From NCBI RefSeq assembly GCF_004135645.1, contig NZ_SDPW01000001.1:682001-746000 (forward strand): a DNA stretch of 64,000 nt. The letters run 5' to 3'. Shown here one piece after another: positions 48,601-56,497 of this stretch. A program made the position numbers and the translations under genes. Under the pieces are notes generated by a model. It did no database searches and was not told the DNA's origin. It saw only the letters and a list, made by a program, of their open reading frames with translations. Origin of the DNA: Senegalimassilia faecalis. GTDB taxonomy: Bacteria; Actinomycetota; Coriobacteriia; Coriobacteriales; Eggerthellaceae. Position 1 is the stretch's first letter, and each line of letters starts with the position of its first letter.

Positions 48601-51600
48601 CCGCAAGCGCCGTGATGCTCAGCTTGCCCTCGTCCTTGGAAATGTCGTAGTTGTCCGCCTTGAAACCGGCGCCGGCATCGTACACAATCGAGTTGACGAC
48701 CTCGCCCTCGGCAACGGTGGTCACGGAACCCGTAGCGCGAACATTGGAAACCTGGCCTTCCACGAAGCCGGTGCTTTCCTGCTGCTGCCAGCCGGAAACC
48801 TCGGGCTTGGTGAGCGCGGTGCCGTCGTAGGGCTTAGAGTCGCTCTGGGATACTAGCTTAACAGGGCGCTTGGTGATCTGGTACGTGCGCTCAACCTTGC
48901 CGGTATAGTTGCCGTTACCGGTGATGGTCACCGTGATCTTGCCGGCGACGTTGGTGCGGTCGGCGGTGCTGTATTCGACGGTGTAATCCGTGCCGGGCTG
49001 AAGCGTGCGCTCCCCATCCTTGACCACGGGCGCCCACGTCTGATCCTGGCCGTTGTAGACAACGTCCGCAGGCGAATCAACGGTCATCGTGTTGTCCGGG
49101 TTCTCGGGATTCGGAACGATGGACTTCGGCGTGATGGTCAGCGCGCCATCCGTTACGACAAACGTGACCTTCGAGAAGTTGTTGCTGGTGTTCGAGAACT
49201 GCTTGGAAGCAAGGTTCATGTGGTAGGTGCCGACATCCGTTCCCTTAGCGACGGCCGTTCCGCTGAAGGTGAAGTCGCTTTCCTTGTATAGCGGGTTAGA
49301 CGTCTCGAAATCGTAGCCCTCGACGGACTGCTCGGAACCGTTGTACTCGACGATCTTGTTATGGCCGGTGATGGTCGCGACCACCTCGGAATCGCTGGCG
49401 GTCACCACGAGCTTGCCGAACTCAGTCGTCACCCAGTAGTCGCTGGCATTCGTGCCTTCGTTGAAGGTGTACTCGAAGGTGTTATCGCTTTCGCCTGCAT
49501 CGGTCTGGGAGCCGGTGACCTTGATGGTCACACCTTCGCCGTCGACGAAGCCGGTCCCCTCACCCTTCGTTTCAAGCGTCACGCTATCGTTGGTGAGCGG
49601 TTCGCCGTCGTATTTCTTATTGCCGCCGCCGGAAGTCAACTTGACCGGACGGCTGGTAATGGCGATCCACTCCCCGTTTTCCGCGTACTGGCCAGCAGCG
49701 TAGTTTGCGCTCGTTGCGCGCAGCATCACCGGCTGGCCGCCGAAATGGGTCAGCGTGATAGTCGACGGGTCGTCCGTCCACTGTTCACCGTCGGTGCTGT
49801 ACTCCACCTTGAGCGCATTGCCAAACTTATCGGTGGCTTTTGCGACATACGCGGAAAGCGGCGTGCCATCGTAGACCTTCTGCACATCATGCACGTCCCA
49901 GACAACCTTGTCAGTATCAAGCTCGCCGCCCGTAATCTTAAGCGAACCATCAACGACCACGAACTCAACGTTGGTGAAGTTGCCGCTGATGCTAGAGAAC
50001 TGCCCAGAAGTCAGGTTCATGCCGTAGGTACCGGCATTCGTTCCCTTGGCAACGGCTTCGCCCTGGAACTTGACGTTGGCTTCGAGGTAACGGCCATCGC
50101 TCGCAACGAAGGAGTAGCCAGTCACGCTCTGCTCGGAGCCAGTGTAAGACAGTGTTGCGCTGTTGCCCGTGATGGTGACGGTGACCTTGTCGGTAACCGG
50201 CGTCACCTCAAGGGTGCCTTCTTCCTTAGTAATAGTGTAGTTGTCGAAATTGGTGTTCGAGTTGGGCTCATACGTGAAGGTGTTGGCCACCTTACCAGCG
50301 TCGGTAATGGTGCCCGTCACGCTATAGACAGCGCCCTGGCCCGCAACGAAGCCATCGCCGCCGACGGTGACGCCATCGTTGGTCAGCGCCTCGCCGGTGT
50401 ACTCCCGGCTATCGCTTGCCGAGGTCAGCGTGACGGAGCGCTTCGCGATCCCCAACTTGCCCGGAACCAGCGTTACGGCGAACTGGCTCGACACATCGTT
50501 GCCGCTAGCATCCTTCACCACCGGCGTGCCGCTGATGGTGTTCGCATATTCGCCGGCGTTAACGGCCTTCGGGTCCGAGGTTTTCAGTCCCTCGACCGTG
50601 TACTTCTGGCCTCCCACCGTGAACTCGGATGCTTTCAGGCCCGTCGCCGCGTGCTCGGCGCCGTCGTACGTGTTGTCGGTAGAAGAGTTCGCCTCGACCG
50701 TGACCTGGTACTGCGCCTGACGATTGGTAACCGTCAGCTGACCGGGGGTCACCGTGATCTCATAGTTGTCTGCCTTGGTGTTGTCCTTCAGCGTGTAGCT
50801 GAACGAGTTGGGGCTTCCGCCCACAAGTGTCTGAGAGCCGGTGAAGGTGTAAGAGGCGCCTTCGCCCTCGGCCCAGCCGGACTCCTTCGCAAGCGGGGTC
50901 TGCTCCTCGCCGTCGTTTTTGTTGGTCAGGGCCGTGCCGTCGTACTCCTTCGTAAGGTTAGCGGACTGAAGCATCACCGGTGCCTTGGAGACAGTGACGG
51001 AACCGTTCACGATCTTGAAGCTCACGTTGGGGAAGTTGACCGCATCGGCATTCGCGAACTTGCCCTGCAGATCCATGACGGTCGTGCCGGCATCGGTGCG
51101 CGACACGCTATCTGCGCCGGAGAAAGCAGCCTTGGCGCTGGTGTACAGCGCATTGGAAGACGCAAAGGTATAACCGGTAGCCGTCAAAGGCTTCCCATTG
51201 TAGGTGCCCTCGGCATGGTTGCCCGTAATGGTCACCACAACCTCATCGGACACCGGGTTCACCTTCAGGACGCCTTCGACTTTGGTCACGTTGTAGTTGC
51301 GGTAAGCGCCCTCGCCCTCGGCCTCTTTCGCCAGCTCGTTGCCCGCAGCATCCACCAGCTTGTACGTGAACGCGTTGGCACTGCTGCCGGCATCAGTCTG
51401 AGAACCAGTGACATCTGCGACGAGTTTGTCCCCGGTAGCCAGGCTGCCGTTCGTAACGCTGACGTTTTGGTCTTCAAGCGGTTCGCCGTCATAGGTTTTC
51501 TCGGACGGCGTGGCGGAAGCCAGCGTTACGGCACGCTTCGCGATGACGAGCGAGCCGTCGACGATTTCGAACTTCACGTTGGTGAAGTTAGCGCTGTTGT

Positions 51601-54600
51601 TTTTGAAGTCCTCGGGCGTGAGGCTCATCTCATACGTGCCGGCATCGGTGCCCTTGGCAACCTGATCGTCGGCGGAGCCTACGAAATCGATATCCGTGGC
51701 GGCGTAATTGTTGTTCGAGATGTTGGCAAAGGAGTAGCCCGCAACCCGCTGCTCGGAACCGTTGTATTCCCTGGTGTCGGAGTTCTCGGCGATGGTGACA
51801 ACCACCTCATCGGCAACCGGCGTCACCTCAAGCTTGCCGGGCGTATACGCGATGTTGTAGTTGGAGGTCTTGGTGCCGCCCTTGAACACGACGCTATCCC
51901 GCACCACGTTGCTTGCGGTTTCACCGACGTTGGTGATGGAGCCGTCGACCCTGGCGGACGCGATGCCGTCCTCGCCCACGAAGCCATCGGCCGTGAACTC
52001 GTGCTCCGCTTCGGCGGCGGTCAGCGCGGAGCCGTTGTAAGCCCTGGTCGCGGAGCCGGCAGTCACGGTTACCTCGGCAGGCTTGATGGTCAGCGTGCCC
52101 GGGGCGACGCTGATGGAGAACTCCTCCGTCACGTCGTTGCCGGTCGGGTCGGTCACCCTGTAGCCGTCTTCGCCGCTGGTGACGATATTGGAGTAGGTGC
52201 CAGCATCCGTGCCCGAAACGTTCGCGTGGTAATTGGAAACGGTGTACTCAACGCCATCGAAGGTCCACGTATCCTGCTCCACGCCGGACACCGTGTGCTC
52301 TTTGCCGTCATAGCTTGGGGCGGTATCGCTCTTGCCCGTCAGCGTGATGGCGTACTTCTTGTCGTCCGAACGATGCTTCACCGTCAGCGTTCCCGGCTTT
52401 ACGGTAACGCTGTAGTTATTCCCGTTCGTCCCCTCTTGGAACTTCCAACTGTTGTTCTTGATGGTGCTTTCGGAAGTGCCGCACTGGGTCTGCGAGCCCT
52501 CCACGGTAACGTCGGAGATGCCCTGGCCGTCAACGAAGCCGTCAGCGATGAACTTCGGGTTAGCCTGATCGGTGGTCAGCGCGCTGCCGTCGTATTCCTT
52601 CTCCGCGGACCCAGCCGTGATCGTCACCGGACGCTTGCCGATGGTGAGCTTGCCGTCCTCGGTCGTGATCTTGAACTGGTCGGTCACGTCGTTGCCCTTA
52701 GCGTCTTTCACAACCGGGATGCCCACGACCTTATTCGTATAGGTACCCGCATCGGTTCCGGACACGCTAGCGCTCAGGCCTTCGATAGTGAAGGTCGCAT
52801 TCTTGTCGTTGGTATAGGTATCGCCCGTCACGCCAGACACCGTGTGCTCTTCGCCGTCGTAGGTAGCCTCGCCCGAGCAAGCGGTAACCGTAATCGCGTA
52901 CTTGTCCTTGTCGGCACGCGCGTTGACCACCAGCTTGCCAAACACAAGCTGCACGTCGTAGTTGTTTAGGTTGGTGCTGGAAGTGTAGGCGGGCTCGAAC
53001 TTGTTCTCATACGTACCCGGCAGGATATTGTCCTCGTCATACCAGGTGAGTTTATCTTTAGCCAAGACGCCATCTTCGCCCACGAAGCCGTCGCCGCCCA
53101 CGGTCTTGCCGATATCGGTGCGACACTGCAGCGTTTCGCCATCGTAGTTCTTATGACCGTCTTCGGATGTCAGGATAACGGTGCGCTTGCCAATGGTAAG
53201 CATACCATCGCGCTCAACCCGGAACTTCACGTTGACGTAGTTCTTGGCGGCATCACCCTTAAGCGAGAACTGCGTTTCGGCGAGGCCCATCTTGTACTCG
53301 CCGGCATCAGTGCCCTTTGCTTCCGCCTTACCGGTAAAGCTGATATCGCCTTCGCCCACACCAGCAGGCAAGCCGGAAACGTCGTAGCCCGAGACAACCT
53401 GCTCTTCACCGCTGTACTTCTCGCCGCCGTTGTGGCCGGAAATCGTAATGGTAACCTCGTCGGTAACGGGGCTGATGTGCAGGTTGCCGGGCGTCGTCTG
53501 GGTCACGACATACTTATCATCGGAGCTAACCTTGCCAACGGTGCCATCCGCGAACGTATACGGATAGTCTCCGGCGTTCGTGCCCTTGCCGCCCTCGAGC
53601 GTCACGCCGTCAAAGCTGGTGCTCACGCCCGCGGGAAGGTTCGTCGCGTAGCCTTCGATGCTCTGCTCGGAGCCGTTATAGGTTTTGGAATCGGAGTTCG
53701 CCGTCAGCGAAACGTTCTGGCGGTAGTAGAACTTCACCACGTTCTTGGACTCGTCGGCGCCGAGCTTGAGGTCCTTGACGTTATCGCTAACCGGCGTGTA
53801 ACCGGCAATCGCCTTGGGCTCAATCCCGGTGACCTGGTCGCCCACATGGCCCGGATACTTCTCGCTTGAAAGCGGTTCGTCCGAACCCGTCCAGTAGCAC
53901 TCGACGCTATAGTTCACCGGATTTGCGGTGTAGTAGAAGTCGATGGAGGAATCGGTGCCCACCACGCCGGATTTCGTCTCGCCGGAAACAGGCTCATAGC
54001 CTTCAACGGAAATGGGGCTCTGCACAACCGTCTGACCCTTCATGTAACCGGAAAGGGTCTTGGACGGCGCAACCTGGGTTGTGGTCCCCTCAAGATAATA
54101 GTTGACCTGAATGGACTGGTCGCAAGCCACATACTTGCCGTAGTAGTTCACGTTCTCGCTCGCGCGCATGGGGAACGACACCGCCTGCGTGCAAGCCTGA
54201 TCGGAGTACCATCCCATGAACTTGTATTTCACACCGTTGACGGTCTTCTCACCAGCGGGGGTTTTGGAGGGGGCGGCAACCTGCGCAATGCCCTTTTCCA
54301 GCTTGTACGTAGCAGCATCGTACTGAGCGAAGCCTGACGCACCGGCATCCTGCAGATAGAACACCGCGTTGATCGCCTTGCTGCACTTCACCACCACCTT
54401 GCAATCAAGGTGGTACCCACAACCGACATTCCTATTATTCGAGATCTTATACGGATAGAGAGCGATCTCCTCCACGTCATCTTCCGTGATCTGAGTGCCC
54501 TGCTCCTTGGAGAGCGTGTCCTTCCATGCCCGAAAAACGGCGTTCCAGTACTGGCTATATGCGCCGTTCCTATCGAGCACCCAGCTTGAACCCGTGCTTC

Positions 54601-56224
54601 CATCAGGCCATTGCGTCACGCGATTCGCCACGTTGTCGTAACTGTTCTTACCATCCGGAAGGTTCAAACCGCCAAGATTGACCTTGACCCCTAAAGCATG
54701 ACGTCCGCCGGAGGGAAACCAGGAGGCAGTGCCGTTGCTGTCCGGGTTGGCGGTAGGACTATTCTGGAAGAACAGGAAGCAATCCGTCGCCGAGGCCTCC
54801 GATTTCGTAACCGACACCTCGTGGGTGGCAGTGAGCACCTTGCCCTCCGCGACCGTGGTGGCCGTGATGGTGACCTTGCCCACCTTGACACCGACCACCT
54901 TACCGGCGGCATCGATGGTGGCGACCGAGGGGTCGCTCGACGTCCACGTGACGTCCGTGTCGGAGTCCGTGGTCAGCGTGATGTTCTTGAACTGCTCGAC
55001 CGTATTTTTGCCGGAAATGGACAGCGACGTCGCCGCCGGCTTCTTCATCACATGGATGGTGAAGGTTTCGGTATGCCAGCCCGGGGAATAGTACCCGCGC
55101 TCCACTGTCGCGTCGCCGACCTTAAGGCCCTTTGTGGTTCGCGACCCACTGCCGGATTCGGACAGCTTGATGTTATCGGAGCCGCTGGTCACCTTCCAGC
55201 TCTCTCCCCACCACGCGCTTCCCTCGCCTTCAAGGTTAACGCTTTCGCCAACGTAGACCCACTTCTCAAAGTCCGTGTTGTCGGGCTTCTTGGTGGAATC
55301 GGCTAGCGTAATCTCATCGCCCTGGGCGACGGAGGTGGGGCCGGAGATTGCGCCTGCGCCGGGGACGGAGACCTGCGCCTTGTCGGCGGCCTCGTCCTCG
55401 ATGGAGACGGCGGCATCCTTGCCGGATTCGTTGGAAACGGCCTCGGTCTCAAGCGTCACGGTCGCGTCGGCGGCGATATCAGCGGCGGAAACGGTATAAA
55501 CGCCCTGGTCATCGGGGGAGATAGGGTTCTCCTTGCCGGAAACCTCGAGCACCGCCTTCGTGAGGCTATAGCCGTTATCGGGGGATACCGTGAACTTGAA
55601 GTCATCGTTCACCGGCACGGTGACCTTATGCGCAGGCGCGGAGACGACCTGATTCATATACGTGATGGAGGCGTTGCCCAGCACCAGCTCGACATCGGCC
55701 GTGTCGGCGTCCTCCTTCGCGCTTTCGACCTGCTGCGTTGCGGCAGGCTGCGCAGGTTCGGAAGCGCTCGGGGCGGCCTGCTGCTGCGACGCCGTAGAAG
55801 CAGGCTGCTCGCTTGCCGCAGGCGCTGCGGGGCTTGTCGCCGTACCGGCGGCCTTGTCGGCCGCACTCGTGGCCGCGGCGGACGAGGCGCCTTCCACCTG
55901 CGCCGCCGCATCGTCGGCCGCGGCGCCATCGCCGGCATACACCTGCGACGGCGAGACCGCCGGCCAGCCGAATCCCATCAAGACGACGGACAGCGCCACG
56001 GACAGCGCCTTGTGGCCCAGCGAGTACCGCTGCGTCACGCTCTCTACCGTCAGCTCGTTGCTCTTTGCCTTCATATCGTTCACCTCATCAAGCGCTTCCA
56101 TCAGAAACGTTCGCAGTTGAAATACCGTTTCAACCCGCTTTGCCACCGCACCCACGACCCTTCGAAAGGCGCGATCGACCCAGTACGGGCTATTGTGGGC
56201 AATTATATAACGATTCCCCCTCAT
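42638..56224 (-). CDS. Giant MBG-repeat cell-surface protein (4528 aa), TM-anchored
   Basis: Starts at 56224 with AGGAGG five bases upstream; an internal ATG at 56074 with GAGGTG is an alternative. An internal signal segment (YSLGHKALSVALSVVLMGFG) resembles YSIRK-type signal peptides. Then: Ala/Ser/Gln linker (about 95-175), an Ig-like Big_2 domain (about 395-470; SDPSVATIDAAGKVVGVKVG), a GWYSDQACT repeat, two MucBP-like modules (about 700-835), and roughly 40 MBG modules (about 838-4375) marked by K-x-Y-D/N-G-x-x-L and ending L-x-V-T. A Pro/Thr/Ala linker leads to one TM helix (WYMIIGMALTAAYGLAVAL) and a ~45-residue charged cytoplasmic tail. There is no LPXTG motif. Likely a very long adhesive or matrix stalk. 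Internal DNA duplications are present. Confidence 0.9.
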   Translation of the reverse strand: MRGNRYIIAHNSPYWVDRAFRRVVGAVAKRVETVFQLRTFLMEALDEVNDMKAKSNELTVESVTQRYSLGHKALSVALSVVLMGFGWPAVSPSQVYAGDGAAADDAAAQVEGASSAAATSAADKAAGTATSPAAPAASEQPASTASQQQAAPSASEPAQPAATQQVESAKEDADTADVELVLGNASITYMNQVVSAPAHKVTVPVNDDFKFTVSPDNGYSLTKAVLEVSGKENPISPDDQGVYTVSAADIAADATVTLETEAVSNESGKDAAVSIEDEAADKAQVSVPGAGAISGPTSVAQGDEITLADSTKKPDNTDFEKWVYVGESVNLEGEGSAWWGESWKVTSGSDNIKLSESGSGSRTTKGLKVGDATVERGYYSPGWHTETFTIHVMKKPAATSLSISGKNTVEQFKNITLTTDSDTDVTWTSSDPSVATIDAAGKVVGVKVGKVTITATTVAEGKVLTATHEVSVTKSEASATDCFLFFQNSPTANPDSNGTASWFPSGGRHALGVKVNLGGLNLPDGKNSYDNVANRVTQWPDGSTGSSWVLDRNGAYSQYWNAVFRAWKDTLSKEQGTQITEDDVEEIALYPYKISNNRNVGCGYHLDCKVVVKCSKAINAVFYLQDAGASGFAQYDAATYKLEKGIAQVAAPSKTPAGEKTVNGVKYKFMGWYSDQACTQAVSFPMRASENVNYYGKYVACDQSIQVNYYLEGTTTQVAPSKTLSGYMKGQTVVQSPISVEGYEPVSGETKSGVVGTDSSIDFYYTANPVNYSVECYWTGSDEPLSSEKYPGHVGDQVTGIEPKAIAGYTPVSDNVKDLKLGADESKNVVKFYYRQNVSLTANSDSKTYNGSEQSIEGYATNLPAGVSTSFDGVTLEGGKGTNAGDYPYTFADGTVGKVSSDDKYVVTQTTPGNLHISPVTDEVTITISGHNGGEKYSGEEQVVSGYDVSGLPAGVGEGDISFTGKAEAKGTDAGEYKMGLAETQFSLKGDAAKNYVNVKFRVERDGMLTIGKRTVILTSEDGHKNYDGETLQCRTDIGKTVGGDGFVGEDGVLAKDKLTWYDEDNILPGTYENKFEPAYTSSTNLNNYDVQLVFGKLVVNARADKDKYAITVTACSGEATYDGEEHTVSGVTGDTYTNDKNATFTIEGLSASVSGTDAGTYTNKVVGIPVVKDAKGNDVTDQFKITTEDGKLTIGKRPVTITAGSAEKEYDGSALTTDQANPKFIADGFVDGQGISDVTVEGSQTQCGTSESTIKNNSWKFQEGTNGNNYSVTVKPGTLTVKHRSDDKKYAITLTGKSDTAPSYDGKEHTVSGVEQDTWTFDGVEYTVSNYHANVSGTDAGTYSNIVTSGEDGYRVTDPTGNDVTEEFSISVAPGTLTIKPAEVTVTAGSATRAYNGSALTAAEAEHEFTADGFVGEDGIASARVDGSITNVGETASNVVRDSVVFKGGTKTSNYNIAYTPGKLEVTPVADEVVVTIAENSDTREYNGSEQRVAGYSFANISNNNYAATDIDFVGSADDQVAKGTDAGTYEMSLTPEDFKNNSANFTNVKFEIVDGSLVIAKRAVTLASATPSEKTYDGEPLEDQNVSVTNGSLATGDKLVADVTGSQTDAGSSANAFTYKLVDAAGNELAKEAEGEGAYRNYNVTKVEGVLKVNPVSDEVVVTITGNHAEGTYNGKPLTATGYTFASSNALYTSAKAAFSGADSVSRTDAGTTVMDLQGKFANADAVNFPNVSFKIVNGSVTVSKAPVMLQSANLTKEYDGTALTNKNDGEEQTPLAKESGWAEGEGASYTFTGSQTLVGGSPNSFSYTLKDNTKADNYEITVTPGQLTVTNRQAQYQVTVEANSSTDNTYDGAEHAATGLKASEFTVGGQKYTVEGLKTSDPKAVNAGEYANTISGTPVVKDASGNDVSSQFAVTLVPGKLGIAKRSVTLTSASDSREYTGEALTNDGVTVGGDGFVAGQGAVYSVTGTITDAGKVANTFTYEPNSNTNFDNYTITKEEGTLEVTPVTDKVTVTITGNSATLSYTGSEQSVTGYSFVASDGRYLEANVKFQGEAVAKGTNAGTYGMNLTSGQFSSISGNFTNVEFVVVDGSLKITGGELDTDKVVWDVHDVQKVYDGTPLSAYVAKATDKFGNALKVEYSTDGEQWTDDPSTITLTHFGGQPVMLRATSANYAAGQYAENGEWIAITSRPVKLTSGGGNKKYDGEPLTNDSVTLETKGEGTGFVDGEGVTIKVTGSQTDAGESDNTFEYTFNEGTNASDYWVTTEFGKLVVTASDSEVVATITGHNKIVEYNGSEQSVEGYDFETSNPLYKESDFTFSGTAVAKGTDVGTYHMNLASKQFSNTSNNFSKVTFVVTDGALTITPKSIVPNPENPDNTMTVDSPADVVYNGQDQTWAPVVKDGERTLQPGTDYTVEYSTADRTNVAGKITVTITGNGNYTGKVERTYQITKRPVKLVSQSDSKPYDGTALTKPEVSGWQQQESTGFVEGQVSNVRATGSVTTVAEGEVVNSIVYDAGAGFKADNYDISKDEGKLSITALAAEDGITITPNNATYIYDASSHETGAAAASASVKGTNVNLEYRVMGGADTEWHSNASAIAAINAGVLTVEVRASAANYSGYKYAEQTLTIQKRDVELTSASASKVYDGTPLAKDWVDMGPNRPDTGFIWTDLAGDGQVHAVGSQTEVGSSDNAISYQLKAGAENNYNIIGEHVGTLTVTAQSIAPDPQNPDSYKGVAISEPNDHVYDGADHKWAPVVTDKDGNKLVEGRDYTVTYDTDDFVNVKVVNVTIAGTGSYTGTCVKAYEITKAPLTVNADSASKVYDGEALTAGATIEGLVGDETATAQTQGSQTEVGSSANTVSGITWDTAKEGNYSIVAQNNGTLTVTPKGIAQMTVDTLPDVTYNGKAQQQKPIVKDGEKVLAEGVDYELTYSGNTTDAGTVTVTVTGKGNYAGSVDVTYLIAPAPLTVTTPSASGVYNGKPLTAAGSVSGFVNGESAPFETTGSQTEVGTSDNSYAIDWVAADATAKQANYTVSETVGKLTVTESADEVVVTTTGGTFTYDGAAHGATVAVGALPEGYTLEAAASSATATNVSDGEVAATADVLVIRNAQGEDVTSKLNVKFVDGTIKVEPAKLTVATPNASKPYDGQALTAEGKASGFVNGEAATFKTTGSQTTVGTSENGYELVWDDNAKGENYTVEENLGTLEVTKSMAGIVVIPQGGTKVYDGTALESAGVNVIGVPAGFSLSTKTKGSITDAGYVTAEVDSYIITNAAGQDVTDQFGNVATGKASLVVTKRPVTLASGDASKVYDGTALTERKVSVEDGSLASGEEFGYDFFGFQTSVGSSKNTFAAKPGNGSTKVENYDIAYRYGTLTVSAQSINPDDPTPGAYAGVKVSAPSDVVYDAREHKWIPVVTGKDGNSLVEGRDYAVTYSTDDFVNVTGAIKVTIAGIGDYTGSVSREYQITPASVKLASNTREFVYNGAYQSDDAVAVQGADALFRSQVDDLKAVGKVMTVAEGKVPNTIAYTWKDGFKASNFAIEKSEGELSVVAKDIASSADMMVSSPSDLVYDGKEHKWTPEVKDGEKVLMEGADYTVSYGTDDFTNVTGVITVTVTGQGNYAGSVERTYRIAPAPLTVATESASRVYNGEPLTAAGSVSGFVNGESAPFETTGSQTEVGTSDNSYAIDWAAVGATAKQANYTVSESIGKLTIAEFAGRVVATPGSYSGVYDGQAHGVDVTVSGLPEGYSVKAARSNATATDATDGAGVTASVDELVIVNAQGEDVTNKLDIEKQAGAIKIAPAEYHVVTEGAFKVYDGTALTAPGKIVGLVNGEEASLSVTGSQTDAGFSANAYAIAFDKSAKEGNYTHGADVIGSLEVAAAKVEGNIALSGVSVSKVYDGKPLAAKAASATVPTQDAVTIEYSLDGENWTTDPGSLTAIDVADSATVQLRASSPANYGGYVYGSQQLSITKRAVDLKSESASKVFDGTALTRPDVAGWNQLGDKGFVDGQVSDVRATGSAAHVSDGKVANVITYIEGEGFNADNYAISKDEGVLSVTAKQIAAADMTVQAPADVVYSGKAQQKKPVVKDGDKVLVEGVDYELTYSGNATDAGAVTVTVIGKGDYAGSVDVAYQIVPAPLTVATESANKVYDGKPLTAGGKVDGLVNGETVEFKVVGSQTKVGSSVNGYELVWDGGAKAANYTIEESLGTLTVSAQSVDPDDVGAFGGVTVGYLTDTVYNGADQRFEPEVVDKDGKALVKGHDYELSYSGDVKNVGEVTVIVAGKGNYAGSVERAYRITPAPLTVATGSDSKIYDGSELVNGKLTIEGLQGDDRVTAATTGSQTEVGSSENTYRITWGDVAAANYAIDEHLGTLTVTPAPVPPAPTPTPTPGDGTTPAPASTPDGTTPAPGSSASAPAPAAASPLDAVADALEGAYESVMGSPEADNPVGEERIYDAENPLGRESSADHCWVHWYMIIGMALTAAYGLAVALRRKNHERKLRNDMNDVLGDGDEKDPSGSPAAKPAGMEA
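45163..45270. repeat. 108-bp exact repeat within the giant gene (copy A)
   Basis: This segment appears identical to 47167-47274, exactly 2004 bases (668 codons) away in frame; similarity extends about 40 bases on one side and 30 on the other. It encodes one MBG module interior (SYAIDW...VSGFVNGES). Confidence 0.75.
47167..47274. repeat. 108-bp exact repeat within the giant gene (copy B)
   Basis: Second copy of the segment at 45163-45270, in frame and in the same orientation. Recent duplication or gene conversion is implied. Confidence 0.75.
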
Positions 56225-56229
56225 CTGTA

Positions 56230-56236
56230 CCTCCTC
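56230..56236 (-). promoter_or_regulatory. Strong Shine-Dalgarno site deciding the giant-gene start
   Basis: GAGGAGG lies five bases before the ATG at 56224. A second good site, GAGGTG (56081-56086), precedes the in-frame ATG at 56074, so two start products are possible. Confidence 0.6.
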
Positions 56237-56342
56237 TACCACTTGTTTTCCGCATTCAAATCAATTTTTTTCACAAACGAAACCCCAGTTCAGCAAGTGA
56301 TTCTGTCCGCATCTTCAATCCACCTGCAACAAACGACGCTCC

Positions 56343-56360
56343 TTTTGCATGTCTGCAAAA
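56343..56360. promoter_or_regulatory. Inverted repeat TTTTGCA-N4-TGCAAAA
   Basis: Perfect 7-bp arms with a 4-base spacer in the divergent promoter region between the giant gene (start 56224) and the lipoprotein gene (start 56498). Confidence 0.4.
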
Positions 56361-56427
56361 CTGTCACCCCTCTGATAGAAGGGTTTTCGGGTTTTCGCGG
56401 CGCACGACGGGCAATGGAACGAACGAC

Positions 56428-56446
56428 CGGTTTCATGTCGAAACCG
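56428..56446. promoter_or_regulatory. Inverted repeat CGGTTTC-N5-GAAACCG
   Basis: Perfect 7-bp arms with a 5-base spacer, 36 bases upstream of the lipoprotein -10 element. Candidate shared operator for the divergent pair. Confidence 0.45.
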
Positions 56447-56482
56447 TTTAGCTGCGTACGCCGAAATCCCACCCTCCACGCG

Positions 56483-56488
56483 TATAAT
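56483..56488 (+). promoter_or_regulatory. -10 element of the lipoprotein gene (near-leaderless)
   Basis: TATAAT ends nine bases before the ATG at 56498, so the leader would be only a few bases. No ribosome site lies between. The -35 is weak. Confidence 0.5.
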
Positions 56489-56497
56489 CGACGCATC

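Noticed and set aside
42620-52969. Three very long plus-strand open frames (1076, 951 and 1202 codons) opposite the giant surface protein gene
   Set aside because: They are antisense shadows created by the repetitive, GC-rich codon pattern of the real gene; translations are His/Arg/Val/Gly-rich with no domain, signal or ribosome site logic.
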